Source: G963677085 sp963677085
GTDB lineage: Bacteria; Planctomycetota; Planctomycetia; Pirellulales; Thermoguttaceae
Reading direction: 5' to 3'
Length of the DNA: 64,000 nt
NCBI GenBank assembly: GCA_963677085.2
Contig: CAXXFH010000004.1
Coordinates: 4,712,001-4,776,000 of the forward strand
A program made the translations under genes and the position numbers. The stretch's first letter is position 1, and the number at the start of each line of letters is the position of its first letter. The notes below the pieces were generated by a model. That model did not search any database, was not told the origin of the DNA, and worked only from the letters and a program-made list of their open reading frames with translations. Of this stretch, positions 1 through 7,727 are shown one piece after another.

Positions 1-2
1 GT

Positions 3-1724
3 CTGCTTGGCGAAATTGCCGCGGCGAGGGTGTGCCTGCTGGATCCGGAGAAAAAGGTAACCTATGACGAACTGCTGCGGAACCGTCTTGAGGCCGAGGC
101 TTCAGCGAGCACCTATTCGGAGGTGAGTGACTCGGTAGCCTCCGGGCTTGTCCGACTGTTCCGCCGCACGACTCAAGACACCTCCCCTGTGGAGTCGCGG
201 ACGATAGCGATGAAGCGGCGTGCGATGCTGATGCATGCCATCGGTCCCGTGTTGACCGGCGTCGTATTGTTGGTGCTGTTCGCTCGAAGCGGCGGTTGGC
301 ATACGGACGCTCTCGTTGTTTTCGATACGGCCGATGTGCGACATCCGGGAACGGCGATCACGATTAACGGACAACCGATTGCTGTTCCTTCGAGTGGGCC
401 GGTGAAGTACCGCTGTTGCCCAGGAACAATCCACATCGTCGCCACCCGGCCGGGGTTCACGCCGCTGAAGCAGACGGTGACGGTGGACGGCGGTTCCAAG
501 ACGGCCGTGCAAATGGTTTGGGAGAGACTGCCCAGCCCACCGCCGCCGACAAAAGACGTGTCCGTCAAACCGAAACAGGAAACGCCTGCCGTATCCAAGA
601 AGGCGGATGTCGTCGCGGAAGTGAAGAACCCTTCGGAAGCCGTTGTTCGACAGCGTCTCCACAACTTTGCGGAGTTGATCTCTACCGACGATACCTCGGG
701 ATCTCCTGAAGAATCTTCACGCAGTGAGACGTCGTCCGGCCCCGTCTCCCGCGCCAACCTCCCGAAATTCCCTGCCCCCTCGGTGGCTAAGCGGCGGAAG
801 ATCGCCGAAAAAATGGCCGAAGCCTACGATTTCGCCGGTGCCGCAACCCCAAAGGACAAGCGGGAACTTGCACGCCGTTTGCTTCACGATGGACGCGGCT
901 CGACGGCCCATCCCGACGAACAGTTCGCCTTGCTCGAAAAGGCGATGGAACTGGCGGGCGAAAGTGGCGATGTGGCGTTGATGCTTCAGGCGGTCGATGC
1001 CATCGGGAACCGGTTTTCGGTCGACGTATTGGGCGTCAAGGGTCATGCCTTGGTGCGGTTTTCCCAAAAGGCTGCCAGCTCGGACAGCATCGGCGAGTTT
1101 GTTAGGGGTTCAGGTGATGTCATCGGCGACGCCGTCTTGCAACAGCGTCACGAACTAGCGTTGAACCTCGCCACGGTGGCTGTCCGCCTGTGTCAGCGTT
1201 CGCAGGGCCGGGCGTTTCGCAAAGAGGTTCATGATCGGCGGATGCAGCTCCTGAAACTCTGTGAACAACAACGGCAGATTCAGCAGGCCCGGGAGGCCGT
1301 CGACGCGACCCCGGAAGACAGTAAGTTACGTCTTTCGCTCGGGTTATTGCTTTGTTTCACGCAAGGAGATTGGAAACAAGGATTGCCTCACCTCGCCAAA
1401 GGAAGCGACGATCAACTGCGAAAGCTGGCCGAGCGCGAATTAAAAGCATCATCGGTTGACGCGGAGGAGCAGATCGCGTTGGCCGACGCATGGTGGCAGT
1501 TGGCGCAGACCAGAGCGGGGGAAGAGAGAGACAAACTGATGCTCCACGCGGGCCACTGGTACAACCGAGCCCAGGCGAACGTGTCGTCGGCCCTCACCAG
1601 ACGCAAGGTGGAAAATCGCCTGGCAGAAATCGCCAAGCTCGAACGTCCGGCGTCCGGCGGTCCGCGTGAAGGAGCACGTCCCACAAAAACCCCGTCGTTA
1701 GGTATCTGGACGGATGTGCTGTAA
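3..1724 (+). CDS. PEGA-domain membrane protein with DnaJ-like N-terminus (5' partial)
   Basis: The reading frame is open from base 3, upstream of the GTG at 30, and reads LLGEIAAARVCLLDPEKKVTYDELLR, so the gene probably starts before the window. The LDPEKK..YDELLR stretch resembles the last helix of a J domain, a fusion often seen in planctomycete proteins. Counting from the GTG, a single membrane segment lies near residues 70-88 (IGPVLTGVVLLVLF). It is followed by a PEGA-type beta domain, about residues 100-165 (GTAITINGQPI... to RPGFTPLKQTVTV), then a Pro/Lys-rich linker and a helical, TPR-like half (about 240-550). It lies 22 bases before tadA on the same strand, so it is probably cotranscribed and may be an envelope component of the pilus machine. 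That role is inference. The domain reading is moderately sure. Confidence 0.7.
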   Translation: MLGEIAAARVCLLDPEKKVTYDELLRNRLEAEASASTYSEVSDSVASGLVRLFRRTTQDTSPVESRTIAMKRRAMLMHAIGPVLTGVVLLVLFARSGGWHTDALVVFDTADVRHPGTAITINGQPIAVPSSGPVKYRCCPGTIHIVATRPGFTPLKQTVTVDGGSKTAVQMVWERLPSPPPPTKDVSVKPKQETPAVSKKADVVAEVKNPSEAVVRQRLHNFAELISTDDTSGSPEESSRSETSSGPVSRANLPKFPAPSVAKRRKIAEKMAEAYDFAGAATPKDKRELARRLLHDGRGSTAHPDEQFALLEKAMELAGESGDVALMLQAVDAIGNRFSVDVLGVKGHALVRFSQKAASSDSIGEFVRGSGDVIGDAVLQQRHELALNLATVAVRLCQRSQGRAFRKEVHDRRMQLLKLCEQQRQIQQAREAVDATPEDSKLRLSLGLLLCFTQGDWKQGLPHLAKGSDDQLRKLAERELKASSVDAEEQIALADAWWQLAQTRAGEERDKLMLHAGHWYNRAQANVSSALTRRKVENRLAEIAKLERPASGGPREGARPTKTPSLGIWTDVL

Positions 1725-1746
1725 CTGCCAAAAGAAGGAGCTGTAG

Positions 1747-2718
1747 ATGTCACGACAATCGATTTTTGAAGCTAGTGTGAAGTACTTTCTGGAACCGATC
1801 GGGCCATTTCTAGAGGACGAATCGGTCACCGAAGTTATGGTCAACGGTTTCGATGACATCTACGTGGAACGGAAGGGGCGCCTGAACCATGTTGACGCAC
1901 GCTTTGACGACGAGGACGCTTTGCTTTCCGCGGTTCATAACATCGCACAATGGATGAGGCGTCGAATCGATCAGCAGCACCCGGTACTCGACGCTCGACT
2001 GCCGAGCGGCTTTCGGGCTCACGCCGTCATTCCCCCGGCAGCCAGGGGCGGAACGTACCTGACCATCCGCAAATTCGCTCGCGAGAAGTGGACTCTGGAT
2101 GACCTTGTCCGGTTTAGCGCGCTTTCGCGATCGGCGGCGGAACTGCTGGAGGATTGTGTTCGACGCCGGAAGAACATCCTCATTTCGGGTGGAACCGGCA
2201 CGGGCAAGACGGTACTTCTGGGGGCGATGACCAGGGCCATTCCGGAAGAAGAGCGGATTGTCGTGATCGAGGACACCTCGGAGTTGCGGCTGATTCAGCA
2301 GCATTGCCTCTACTTAGAGGCAAGCCATGCCGACGACGCCGGGCGCGGCGCACTCAGCGTGCGACAGTTGTTCGTCAACGCGTTGCGCATGCGACCGGAC
2401 CGAATCATCGTTGGAGAAGTACGTAGCGGCGAGGCACTGGACTTGATCCAGTCGATGATCAGCGGACATGCGGGTAGTCTGTCAACGATCCATGCCAACA
2501 GCGCTCGCGACGCACTGATCCGCCTGGAAACGCTTTCATTGATGTCCGACGTGAATCTTCCCGTTCACGTTGCGCGAACCCAGGTGGCCGCTGCGATTGA
2601 CTTGGTCGTACAGATTGCACGGTTCACGGAAGACGGCTCTCGCAAGATTACCCAGATCACGGAAGTATGTGGCGCCGACAGCGACAATCAGTATCAAACA
2701 CGGGACCTGTTGTCTTGA
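1747..2718 (+). CDS. tadA: Tad pilus assembly / type II-IV secretion ATPase TadA (CpaF)
   Basis: Hexameric secretion ATPase that powers Flp (Tad) pilus assembly at the inner membrane. The 323-residue protein shows a Walker A motif GGTGTGKTVLL (about residue 147), an Asp box (VVIEDTSEL), a Walker B region (RIIVGEVRSGEALDLIQSM) and the following GSLSTIHA His box, in the normal order. The N-terminal part (SVTEVMVNGFDDIYVERKGRL) is the usual CpaF N-domain. It is shorter than many CpaF proteins, which carry a longer N-terminal extension. ATG at 1747 is preceded by AAGGAG. It follows the PEGA protein by 22 bases, and pilin, prepilin peptidase and pseudopilin genes follow, so the assignment is firm. 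Confidence 0.93.
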   Translation: MSRQSIFEASVKYFLEPIGPFLEDESVTEVMVNGFDDIYVERKGRLNHVDARFDDEDALLSAVHNIAQWMRRRIDQQHPVLDARLPSGFRAHAVIPPAARGGTYLTIRKFAREKWTLDDLVRFSALSRSAAELLEDCVRRRKNILISGGTGTGKTVLLGAMTRAIPEEERIVVIEDTSELRLIQQHCLYLEASHADDAGRGALSVRQLFVNALRMRPDRIIVGEVRSGEALDLIQSMISGHAGSLSTIHANSARDALIRLETLSLMSDVNLPVHVARTQVAAAIDLVVQIARFTEDGSRKITQITEVCGADSDNQYQTRDLLS

Positions 2719-2797
2719 CAGGACGGCAGAGGAACGCTCACCCGACAAGCATATCGTCGCGATATTCCGCGGCGCAACGGAAAGAAAGCAACTGACT

Positions 2798-3064
2798 ATG
2801 GACGCACCCAAAAACAACATGCCATTTTCCAAGGCGCAACCCGCGGGCCGTCGCGAAGCACGGCTCGGCCAGTCGGCAAGTCATTGGCCGGCTGATCCTG
2901 GGAAGGCCGCTCGGAAACGACGAGCCGGTTTGGCAGCATTGGACTACGTGTTGGTTCTGGGGGTAGTACTGCCCCTGGTGACGTTCATCATGTGGGCCGG
3001 CCCGCGGATTATCCGCCTGGGATACGAAATGGTCTCCGTTCTCGTGGCGTGGCCGTTCATGTAG
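2798..3064 (+). CDS. Small Flp-like pilin candidate (88 aa)
   Basis: The frame also opens upstream inside tadA, but the ATG at 2798 gives a sensible product. It has a basic N-terminal leader of about 43 residues (ending KAARKRRAG), then LAALDYVLVLGVVLPLVTFIMWAGP, a hydrophobic segment like that of type IV/Flp pilins. The pattern G-x4-D-Y stands where Flp pilins normally have G-x4-E-Y/T, so cleavage by the TadV peptidase would fall after the RRAG glycine. The leader is unusually long for an Flp pilin, and Asp replaces the usual +5 Glu. It sits 79 bases after tadA and just before the canonical flp gene. It could be a minor pilin or a pseudopilin that primes the fibre. Function is inferred from position and shape only. 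Confidence 0.6.
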   Translation: MDAPKNNMPFSKAQPAGRREARLGQSASHWPADPGKAARKRRAGLAALDYVLVLGVVLPLVTFIMWAGPRIIRLGYEMVSVLVAWPFM

Positions 3065-3137
3065 GTCTTCGCAAGCCGGCGTCATTCGTTGATGGCCAGG
3101 TCGTGTGGCCTGGTCCGTGAGTTCCCATTGATCTTTG

Positions 3138-3208
3138 CCTATTGAATGAACGCAGCGCAACCGCCGGGAGCCCGGTTCCAAGGCGTTTGGCCTTGGCCGA
3201 CCGTTCAA
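3138..3208 (+). repeat. 71-bp structured intergenic element, copy A
   Basis: A 71-base element between the 88-aa pilin and flp that recurs at 4037-4107 (about 60 of 71 positions agree by eye). It begins CCTATTGAATGAACG and ends CCGTTCAA, so its ends can pair (TGAACG with CGTTCA). Inside is a strong hairpin CCAAGGC-GTTTG-GCCTTGG flanked by CGGTT and GACCG, which can also pair. Its place between operon genes suggests an RNA processing or stability element, or a small repetitive element. Confidence 0.6.
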
Positions 3209-3248
3209 AGACTAGGCAGACATCGAAGATTGCGAAAGGAGCGGACCC

Positions 3249-3455
3249 ATGGAGAGACATGCGTTTCTCAGCCTTCTGAGGAAGGTGCATCACGACGAAT
3301 TGGGGGCGGTCAGCCTGGAGACCGTGTTGATCATCGGCGCCATCGCGTTGCCGGTCTTGGTCTTCCTTATCAAGGTTGGTTGGCCCCGAATCAAGGGTTA
3401 CTTTGTCGAAGGTTTGGCTGATCTGGAAGAAGGCGCCAGCCAAGGCGCCTCGTAA
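3249..3455 (+). CDS. flp: Flp/Fap family major pilin (68 aa)
   Basis: Short precursor of the Tad pilus subunit. It has a charged leader (residues 1-18) followed by GAVSLETVLIIGAIALPVLVFLIKVGW. That is the G-x4-E signature cut by prepilin peptidase after the Gly, followed by one hydrophobic helix of about 22 residues. The length of 68 residues is normal for Flp. AAAGGAG stands 8 bases before the ATG. It lies 11 bases before the TadV peptidase gene, which would process it. Many Flp pilins have Glu-Tyr at +5/+6; here Glu-Thr follows, a known variation. The assignment is secure by motif, size and context. Confidence 0.85.
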   Translation: MERHAFLSLLRKVHHDELGAVSLETVLIIGAIALPVLVFLIKVGWPRIKGYFVEGLADLEEGASQGAS

Positions 3456-3466
3456 GCGAGTGTCCC

Positions 3467-4030
3467 ATGGTTACTTCGATTTTCCTGCTGGGATTACTGT
3501 GCGTCGCTACGGCAACGGACGTCGCCCGGCACAAGATCTACAATGCGACGACGTACAGTGGCATTCTCGTCGCCTTCGTCGCGAATGGCGCCGGCACGGC
3601 CCTTTTGAACACGGAGATTTTGCCGTTGGACCAGTTGCAGGCCTGCGGTTGGATTGGGATAGCGACAAGCTTCCTCGGATTTCTGACCTGCGGTTTTCTG
3701 TTACTGGTCTGCTACGTGTTCTTCCAGGTTGGAGGTGGCGATGTGAAGCTGTTTGCCATGGTAGGCGCTTTTCTAGGACCCCAGCGGGGAATCGAAGCAG
3801 CGCTTTGGACGTTCGTCTTGGGCGCTTGCATGGGGCTGATCGTGTTGATTTGGCGTGTCGGGCCGTTTCGGTTGGCAGGGCAACTACTACGCCATGTCGT
3901 GTGGACGGTGCGATGCAGGTACCTTAACCCCTTAGGGCCAGAAGAGCGGGCACAACTCCAACCGCCGCTGTTTCTGGCACCAAGCGCCTTGGTAGCAACC
4001 GCGATTGTGCAATGGTCGCTGTATTGTTGA
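3467..4030 (+). CDS. tadV: Prepilin peptidase TadV/CpaA (A24 family)
   Basis: Inner-membrane aspartic peptidase that removes the leader from Flp pilin and from TadE/TadF pseudopilins. The 187-residue protein is almost entirely hydrophobic, with several membrane segments. It carries the two A24 active-site regions: TDVARHKIYNATTY near the N-terminus (first Asp) and GGGDVKLFAMVGAF in the middle (the GxGD-type second Asp). As in other TadV/CpaA proteins, the N-terminal methyltransferase domain of PilD-type enzymes is absent. It starts 11 bases after flp and is followed by the second copy of a 71-bp repeated element. Confidence 0.9.
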   Translation: MVTSIFLLGLLCVATATDVARHKIYNATTYSGILVAFVANGAGTALLNTEILPLDQLQACGWIGIATSFLGFLTCGFLLLVCYVFFQVGGGDVKLFAMVGAFLGPQRGIEAALWTFVLGACMGLIVLIWRVGPFRLAGQLLRHVVWTVRCRYLNPLGPEERAQLQPPLFLAPSALVATAIVQWSLYC

Positions 4031-4036
4031 GCCTTA

Positions 4037-4107
4037 CCTATTGAATGAACGGAGGGCGACCAGCGCGAGCCCGGTTTCAAGGCATTTGACCTTGGTCAAC
4101 CGTTCAA
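4037..4107 (+). repeat. 71-bp structured intergenic element, copy B
   Basis: Second copy of the element at 3138-3208, starting 7 bases after the tadV stop. The ends (CCTATTGAATGAACGG and CCGTTCAA) and the core (GAGCCCGGTT, CAAGG, CCTTGG) are kept. The flanking pair changes from CGGTT/GACCG to CGGTT/AACCG, which keeps pairing (T-G to T-A), although the inner stem loses one pair. Copies in the same orientation at two boundaries of one operon suggest a shared role. Confidence 0.6.
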
Positions 4108-4174
4108 TTGAATATGCAAACATCAATAAGATTGGCGACCAGCGGAAGCAGATTGTACCCCAGACGCGGTAACA

Positions 4175-4205
4175 CTAGGTTGGTTGGCGGCGAAAGCCGC
4201 CCTAG
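4175..4205 (+). other. GNRA-loop hairpin upstream of tadE-like gene
   Basis: CTAGG, then GGCGGC-GAAA-GCCGCC, then CTAG: a perfect 6-bp GC stem with a GAAA tetraloop and an outer pairing arm, ending 20 bases before the chosen ATG at 4226. A related block (GCGGTA..CAC..GGTTGGCGGC..GCCGCC) lies before the second TadE-like gene at about 6704-6740. It could be a leader-RNA element. Confidence 0.45.
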
Positions 4206-4225
4206 AGGATGTTGGAGGTGTCATC

Positions 4226-5170
4226 ATGGACCGCGCTGTCCTACAGGCCTGCCTGCCTTGGCTGGTGTTGCTGGGAGTTCTGACAGGCTGTTTATGGTTA
4301 TTGGTTCGGTGCAATTCGTGGCGATGGGCGCCCTGCCGGGTTTCACACCTCCACCGGGACCAGGACGGCAGTGCGCAGAGCTTGAGCTTCGTTTTGTCGC
4401 TGCCACTGTTTCTCATGATCATTCTCTTCATCGTACAGGTTAGTCAATTGATGATTGGCACAATCGTAGTTCACTACGCGGCGTTCGCCGCGGCGCGAAA
4501 CGCCGTGGTCTGGATTCCGGCCCGCTTGGCGTCCGGCGAACTAGAAAACTGCGTCGGCCGTTATTATCTGGATCCCGATGAGCCGAACCAAGTGGAGCCC
4601 GTTGCGACAGGTCCGAGTGACGGCGGGAAGACATACCTTGTCGAGCCGGGCAGTCGAAAATACCAGAAGATTTCTACGGCCGCCGCCATGGCGTGCATGC
4701 CAATCAGCCCTTCACGCGACCTTGGCCTCAGCAGTGGCGAGCAGGTGGTCGCCGTGATTGCGAAAGCCTATCACCAGATGGTTCCCGGTTCCCGAGACAA
4801 TGCACGGATCGCTCGGCGACTGGGGAACAAACTCGCCTATGCTCTGGAGCAGACAGCCATCGAAATCCAATTCCGCCACGAGAACGACGAGCCGCCGCTT
4901 GTCACGTACTACCAGGAAGATGATCTCGGCGAGTTCTATCCCGGTGAGATCGGTTGGCAGGACCAAATCACGGTAACGGTACACCATAATCTGGCGTTGC
5001 TGCCGGGGCCGGGTCGTTTGCTGGCACGTCTTGCCGGCAACCCCGACGGATCCCCGGACGTGGTGAGCCAGCGCGTTCAACAAGTTGATGGTGTTTATGT
5101 GTATCCCCTGACCGCATCCGCCACACTCGGCAATGAGGGTGAGAAATCGGTGATTCCTTATGTGCATTGA
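4226..5170 (+). CDS. TadE-like pilus assembly pseudopilin (large)
   Basis: I chose ATG 4226 because GGAGG stands 8 bases upstream; an in-frame ATG at 4184 lies inside a hairpin. The 314-residue product has a first membrane segment (LPWLVLLGVLTGCLWLLV), then DGSAQSLSFVLSLPLFLMIILFIVQVSQL, the TadE-type hydrophobic segment after a G-S-A-x-S-L motif. A large extracytoplasmic domain follows (about residues 90-314). TadE proteins are minor pseudopilins of the Tad system and are usually 150-200 residues, so this is a long version with an extra N-terminal helix. It overlaps the next gene by 11 bases, so translation is probably coupled. Confidence 0.7.
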   Translation: MDRAVLQACLPWLVLLGVLTGCLWLLVRCNSWRWAPCRVSHLHRDQDGSAQSLSFVLSLPLFLMIILFIVQVSQLMIGTIVVHYAAFAAARNAVVWIPARLASGELENCVGRYYLDPDEPNQVEPVATGPSDGGKTYLVEPGSRKYQKISTAAAMACMPISPSRDLGLSSGEQVVAVIAKAYHQMVPGSRDNARIARRLGNKLAYALEQTAIEIQFRHENDEPPLVTYYQEDDLGEFYPGEIGWQDQITVTVHHNLALLPGPGRLLARLAGNPDGSPDVVSQRVQQVDGVYVYPLTASATLGNEGEKSVIPYVH

Positions 5171-6602
5171 TACTTCGCGAAAACTCGCCAGCATTCACCG
5201 CGACCAGCACGGAACGATCAGTATCGTGTCGGTGTTCGCCGTGCTGCTTTTGACAATTCTCCTGGGCATGGTGATCAACGTGGGGCGACACGCCGACGAG
5301 AAGATCAAGATGCAGAATGCTGCCGACGCCGCGGCCTACAGCGGCGGGTTGGTGCTCGCGCGGGGTATGAACACGCTAGCGTTTACCAATCACCTGTTGT
5401 TCGACGTATTCGCGGTGACAGCCTTTATGCGCGAGGCACGGGAGCGCAACAGTGAAACGTATGTCCCCGGTGTTCTCGGTGCCTGGAGGAGGGTGGGACC
5501 GGTGTTTTCGTCCTCGAAATTCCCCAAATTCGAGCAGTTGGGGGCGGCCATCATCGAAAAGGTTCCCCGGGAACAGGAAGTGGTTCAAACCTACAGCGAG
5601 TGGGCGGCGGCAAGCAGTGAGCGAATCCTGCCGCTGATGGAAGAGATTCTCAAGAAGGAATTGATTCCCGAATTTCAACGGGCGGTGGTGGAGGCATTTC
5701 CCGACATTGCTCAGACAGCAGCGATGGAAGTCGCCCGACGCAGCGGGGAATCCGACCACGATGATAGCGTGTTGCGTGGCGTGCTGTGGCGGACTTCTGT
5801 TGTCCCGGTGGGCGGCCAATCCAAAACGTTCGAGCGTACTTTACCTGTGATCGATCCCGTTACGGATTTCGTACCCAGCCAAGCGCAGTACCAAGCCGTT
5901 GCCCGTTACCAGCGTGAAGCGATGTCCCACCGGCACCTCGGCGAGTGGAACTACTATGCCATGTGGTTCTTCGATCGGGAGGCGAAGATGTGCCAGTTCG
6001 CCCGGTTGTGGCGGAATTTCACTTGTGGCCATTTGAATCAGCTCCTTACGCAAGAATATCCCACGACCAATCTGCCTTTCGTAATCCGTACTGAGAAGGA
6101 TAACGTGACCGACATGACCACACACCTCGACCGAGATTTCACTTTTTTGGGCGTTGTCTATCGGCGTAAGAGGCCCGGGATCCTTCCGGGCTTGTTCTGC
6201 AACCCATTGGACTCCGATGCAATGGCCTATGCTGCCGTGCGACTATTCGTCCCTCGCAGACGCATCATGTGGTATCTTCCGCCGCCGCCGGTCATGATGG
6301 GTGGCGTTCCGGGAGAGTTCCCCGATCTACCTGGTGACGAAGAGGACAGTGACGGAGAGGAGGAAGAAGAGCCGGGCAACGGGCAACGGGAGTGGGTCAT
6401 CACTCGCCAACCCCACACCTCCGACGAATGGGACCTTCTGAACCAGCACTGGACCGTCCAACTGGTGCCGGCCGTACAAGCGACGTTGCCTGACATCCTG
6501 CAGACGGTTCCACCTCTGCCAGAATTCCAGGATGCGGGAGTGCGTCTTCCCGATCTGAGTGGCCTAACGAAGGACGACATCTGCCAAATCAGCACCCATT
6601 AG
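5160..6602 (+). CDS. TadG-like Flp pilus-assembly protein
   Basis: The 480-residue protein opens with a short cytoplasmic tail, then DQHGTISIVSVFAVLLLTILLGMVINVGRHADEKIKMQNAADAAAYSGG. This is the hallmark N-terminus of Tad-like proteins: one membrane helix, then the charged D-x-A-A-D-A-A-A-x-S-G region. The rest (about 60-480) is a large extracytoplasmic domain with no motif I recognise, including a Pro/Gly/Glu-rich acidic stretch (DEEDSDGEEEEEPG, about residue 395). It overlaps the upstream TadE-like gene by 11 bases. Expected role: envelope-anchored accessory protein of the pilus. Confidence 0.72.
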   Translation: MCIDTSRKLASIHRDQHGTISIVSVFAVLLLTILLGMVINVGRHADEKIKMQNAADAAAYSGGLVLARGMNTLAFTNHLLFDVFAVTAFMREARERNSETYVPGVLGAWRRVGPVFSSSKFPKFEQLGAAIIEKVPREQEVVQTYSEWAAASSERILPLMEEILKKELIPEFQRAVVEAFPDIAQTAAMEVARRSGESDHDDSVLRGVLWRTSVVPVGGQSKTFERTLPVIDPVTDFVPSQAQYQAVARYQREAMSHRHLGEWNYYAMWFFDREAKMCQFARLWRNFTCGHLNQLLTQEYPTTNLPFVIRTEKDNVTDMTTHLDRDFTFLGVVYRRKRPGILPGLFCNPLDSDAMAYAAVRLFVPRRRIMWYLPPPPVMMGGVPGEFPDLPGDEEDSDGEEEEEPGNGQREWVITRQPHTSDEWDLLNQHWTVQLVPAVQATLPDILQTVPPLPEFQDAGVRLPDLSGLTKDDICQISTH

Positions 6603-6703
6603 CGTGGGAAGTTCCCACAAGGTGACACCTGATCACGAACCGGTAGAAGTTTGTTTTTCCAGCAGATTTTTCGAGCGACCAGTAGAAGGCGTTCTTTGAC
6701 AAG

Positions 6704-6740
6704 GGTGCGGTAGCACCGTTTGGTTGGCGGCTCCGCCGCC
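6704..6740 (+). other. Tandem hairpins before second TadE-like gene
   Basis: GGTGC-GGTA-GCACC (6704-6717) followed by GTTTGGTTGGCGG-CT-CCGCCGCC (6718-6740). Sequence and order resemble the block at about 4169-4202 (GCGGTAACAC..GGTTGGTTGGCGGC..GCCGCCC). The 166-base gap 6603-6768 holds no other feature that I see. Confidence 0.4.
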
Positions 6741-6768
6741 CGCGTACGGGAACGACAAAGTGACGATT

Positions 6769-7725
6769 ATGGATTCCACATCAAGAATTGCCGGAGGCAG
6801 GTGGCGCCAGGGGCTTTCCACCTTGGAACTGGTTCTCTGCCTGCCGATCTTGCTGTTGGTCATGGCGCTGATGATCAACTTCGGTACGGCGGCCTGCTGG
6901 AAGATCCGCAGTCTGTCCGTTGCTCGTCATGCCGTATGGTCAACGCGAAAGCCGCGTTCCGGACAACGCAATCCTCGCCCCGACTACTGGCCAAGCTCCG
7001 CCACCATGGAATCGGGTGGTGTGGGCAAGATGCCCGAACTGGACGACCCACGGGCCAACCTGCCGATTGTTCGAGGTTCGCTACCGTATGGCGCCAGCGT
7101 CAAGGAGAACCTGTTGAATCCAACGCGAGGTCCTCGCCGCGGCTCGGCGACAGTGCAACGCGATTTTCCTCTCCTGGCTCGGATGGGCAAATACGAGTTG
7201 ACCGCCAAGCAGACGATTCTCGACGATACGTGGGAATTCAAGCGGATGGGGGTGTGGCACAACTGGGAGCGGCGGATCCCGTTTCTCTACGAACTGCCCA
7301 CGGCCGACTCGGACTTGGTCGACGCGTATGTGCAGGCGGTCCTGGCGGTACTGTACGCGCCCTTTCGAGAGGCCCTGCAACCGCTGGACCAAGACGACGA
7401 GTTCATCGACTACTCGCTGCGCTTTGGCTGGGACGAGGATCCTCCAGACTTCCACCCGCGGCTCAGTTCATCCTGTACTCTAAGTCACGACACGATCGAA
7501 GAGCAGGTGGAGAACCTGATCGATCGGATTCAGGGCAAGGTTGAGACGGATGATGAGGGTCATGTCATTCGACGTATCCCCAGCGTTGCAGAGCACATGG
7601 CAAAAGATTTCGTCTCTCTTTACGACCGAGTAATACAGAACTTGGATGGCGGAGGCAATCAAGCGGAAATCGGCCAGCTTCAGACCAAAATCGATACCCT
7701 TACGCAGTTTATTCAAGGCCTTTGA
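6769..7725 (+). CDS. TadE-like pilus assembly protein, second
   Basis: The 318-residue protein (ATG 6769; an in-frame GTG at 6760 is possible) begins with a basic leader, then RQGLSTLELVLCLPILLLVMALMINFGTAACWKIRSLSVARHAVW. The G-L-S-T-L-E-L pattern is a classic pilin-like processing site with Glu at +5, followed by a hydrophobic helix and the R..VARHAVW region common in TadE/TadF proteins. The remaining 250 residues are hydrophilic and unrecognised. It is probably a minor pseudopilin processed by the TadV peptidase. It overlaps or abuts the next gene (stop at 7725, next ATG at 7728). Confidence 0.7.
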   Translation: MDSTSRIAGGRWRQGLSTLELVLCLPILLLVMALMINFGTAACWKIRSLSVARHAVWSTRKPRSGQRNPRPDYWPSSATMESGGVGKMPELDDPRANLPIVRGSLPYGASVKENLLNPTRGPRRGSATVQRDFPLLARMGKYELTAKQTILDDTWEFKRMGVWHNWERRIPFLYELPTADSDLVDAYVQAVLAVLYAPFREALQPLDQDDEFIDYSLRFGWDEDPPDFHPRLSSSCTLSHDTIEEQVENLIDRIQGKVETDDEGHVIRRIPSVAEHMAKDFVSLYDRVIQNLDGGGNQAEIGQLQTKIDTLTQFIQGL

Positions 7726-7727
7726 GG

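Noticed and set aside
3138..3208. A c-di-GMP riboswitch (GEMM) upstream of flp
   Set aside because: Tad genes would be fitting targets, but the conserved GEMM core and tetraloop receptor sequences are not present in either copy.
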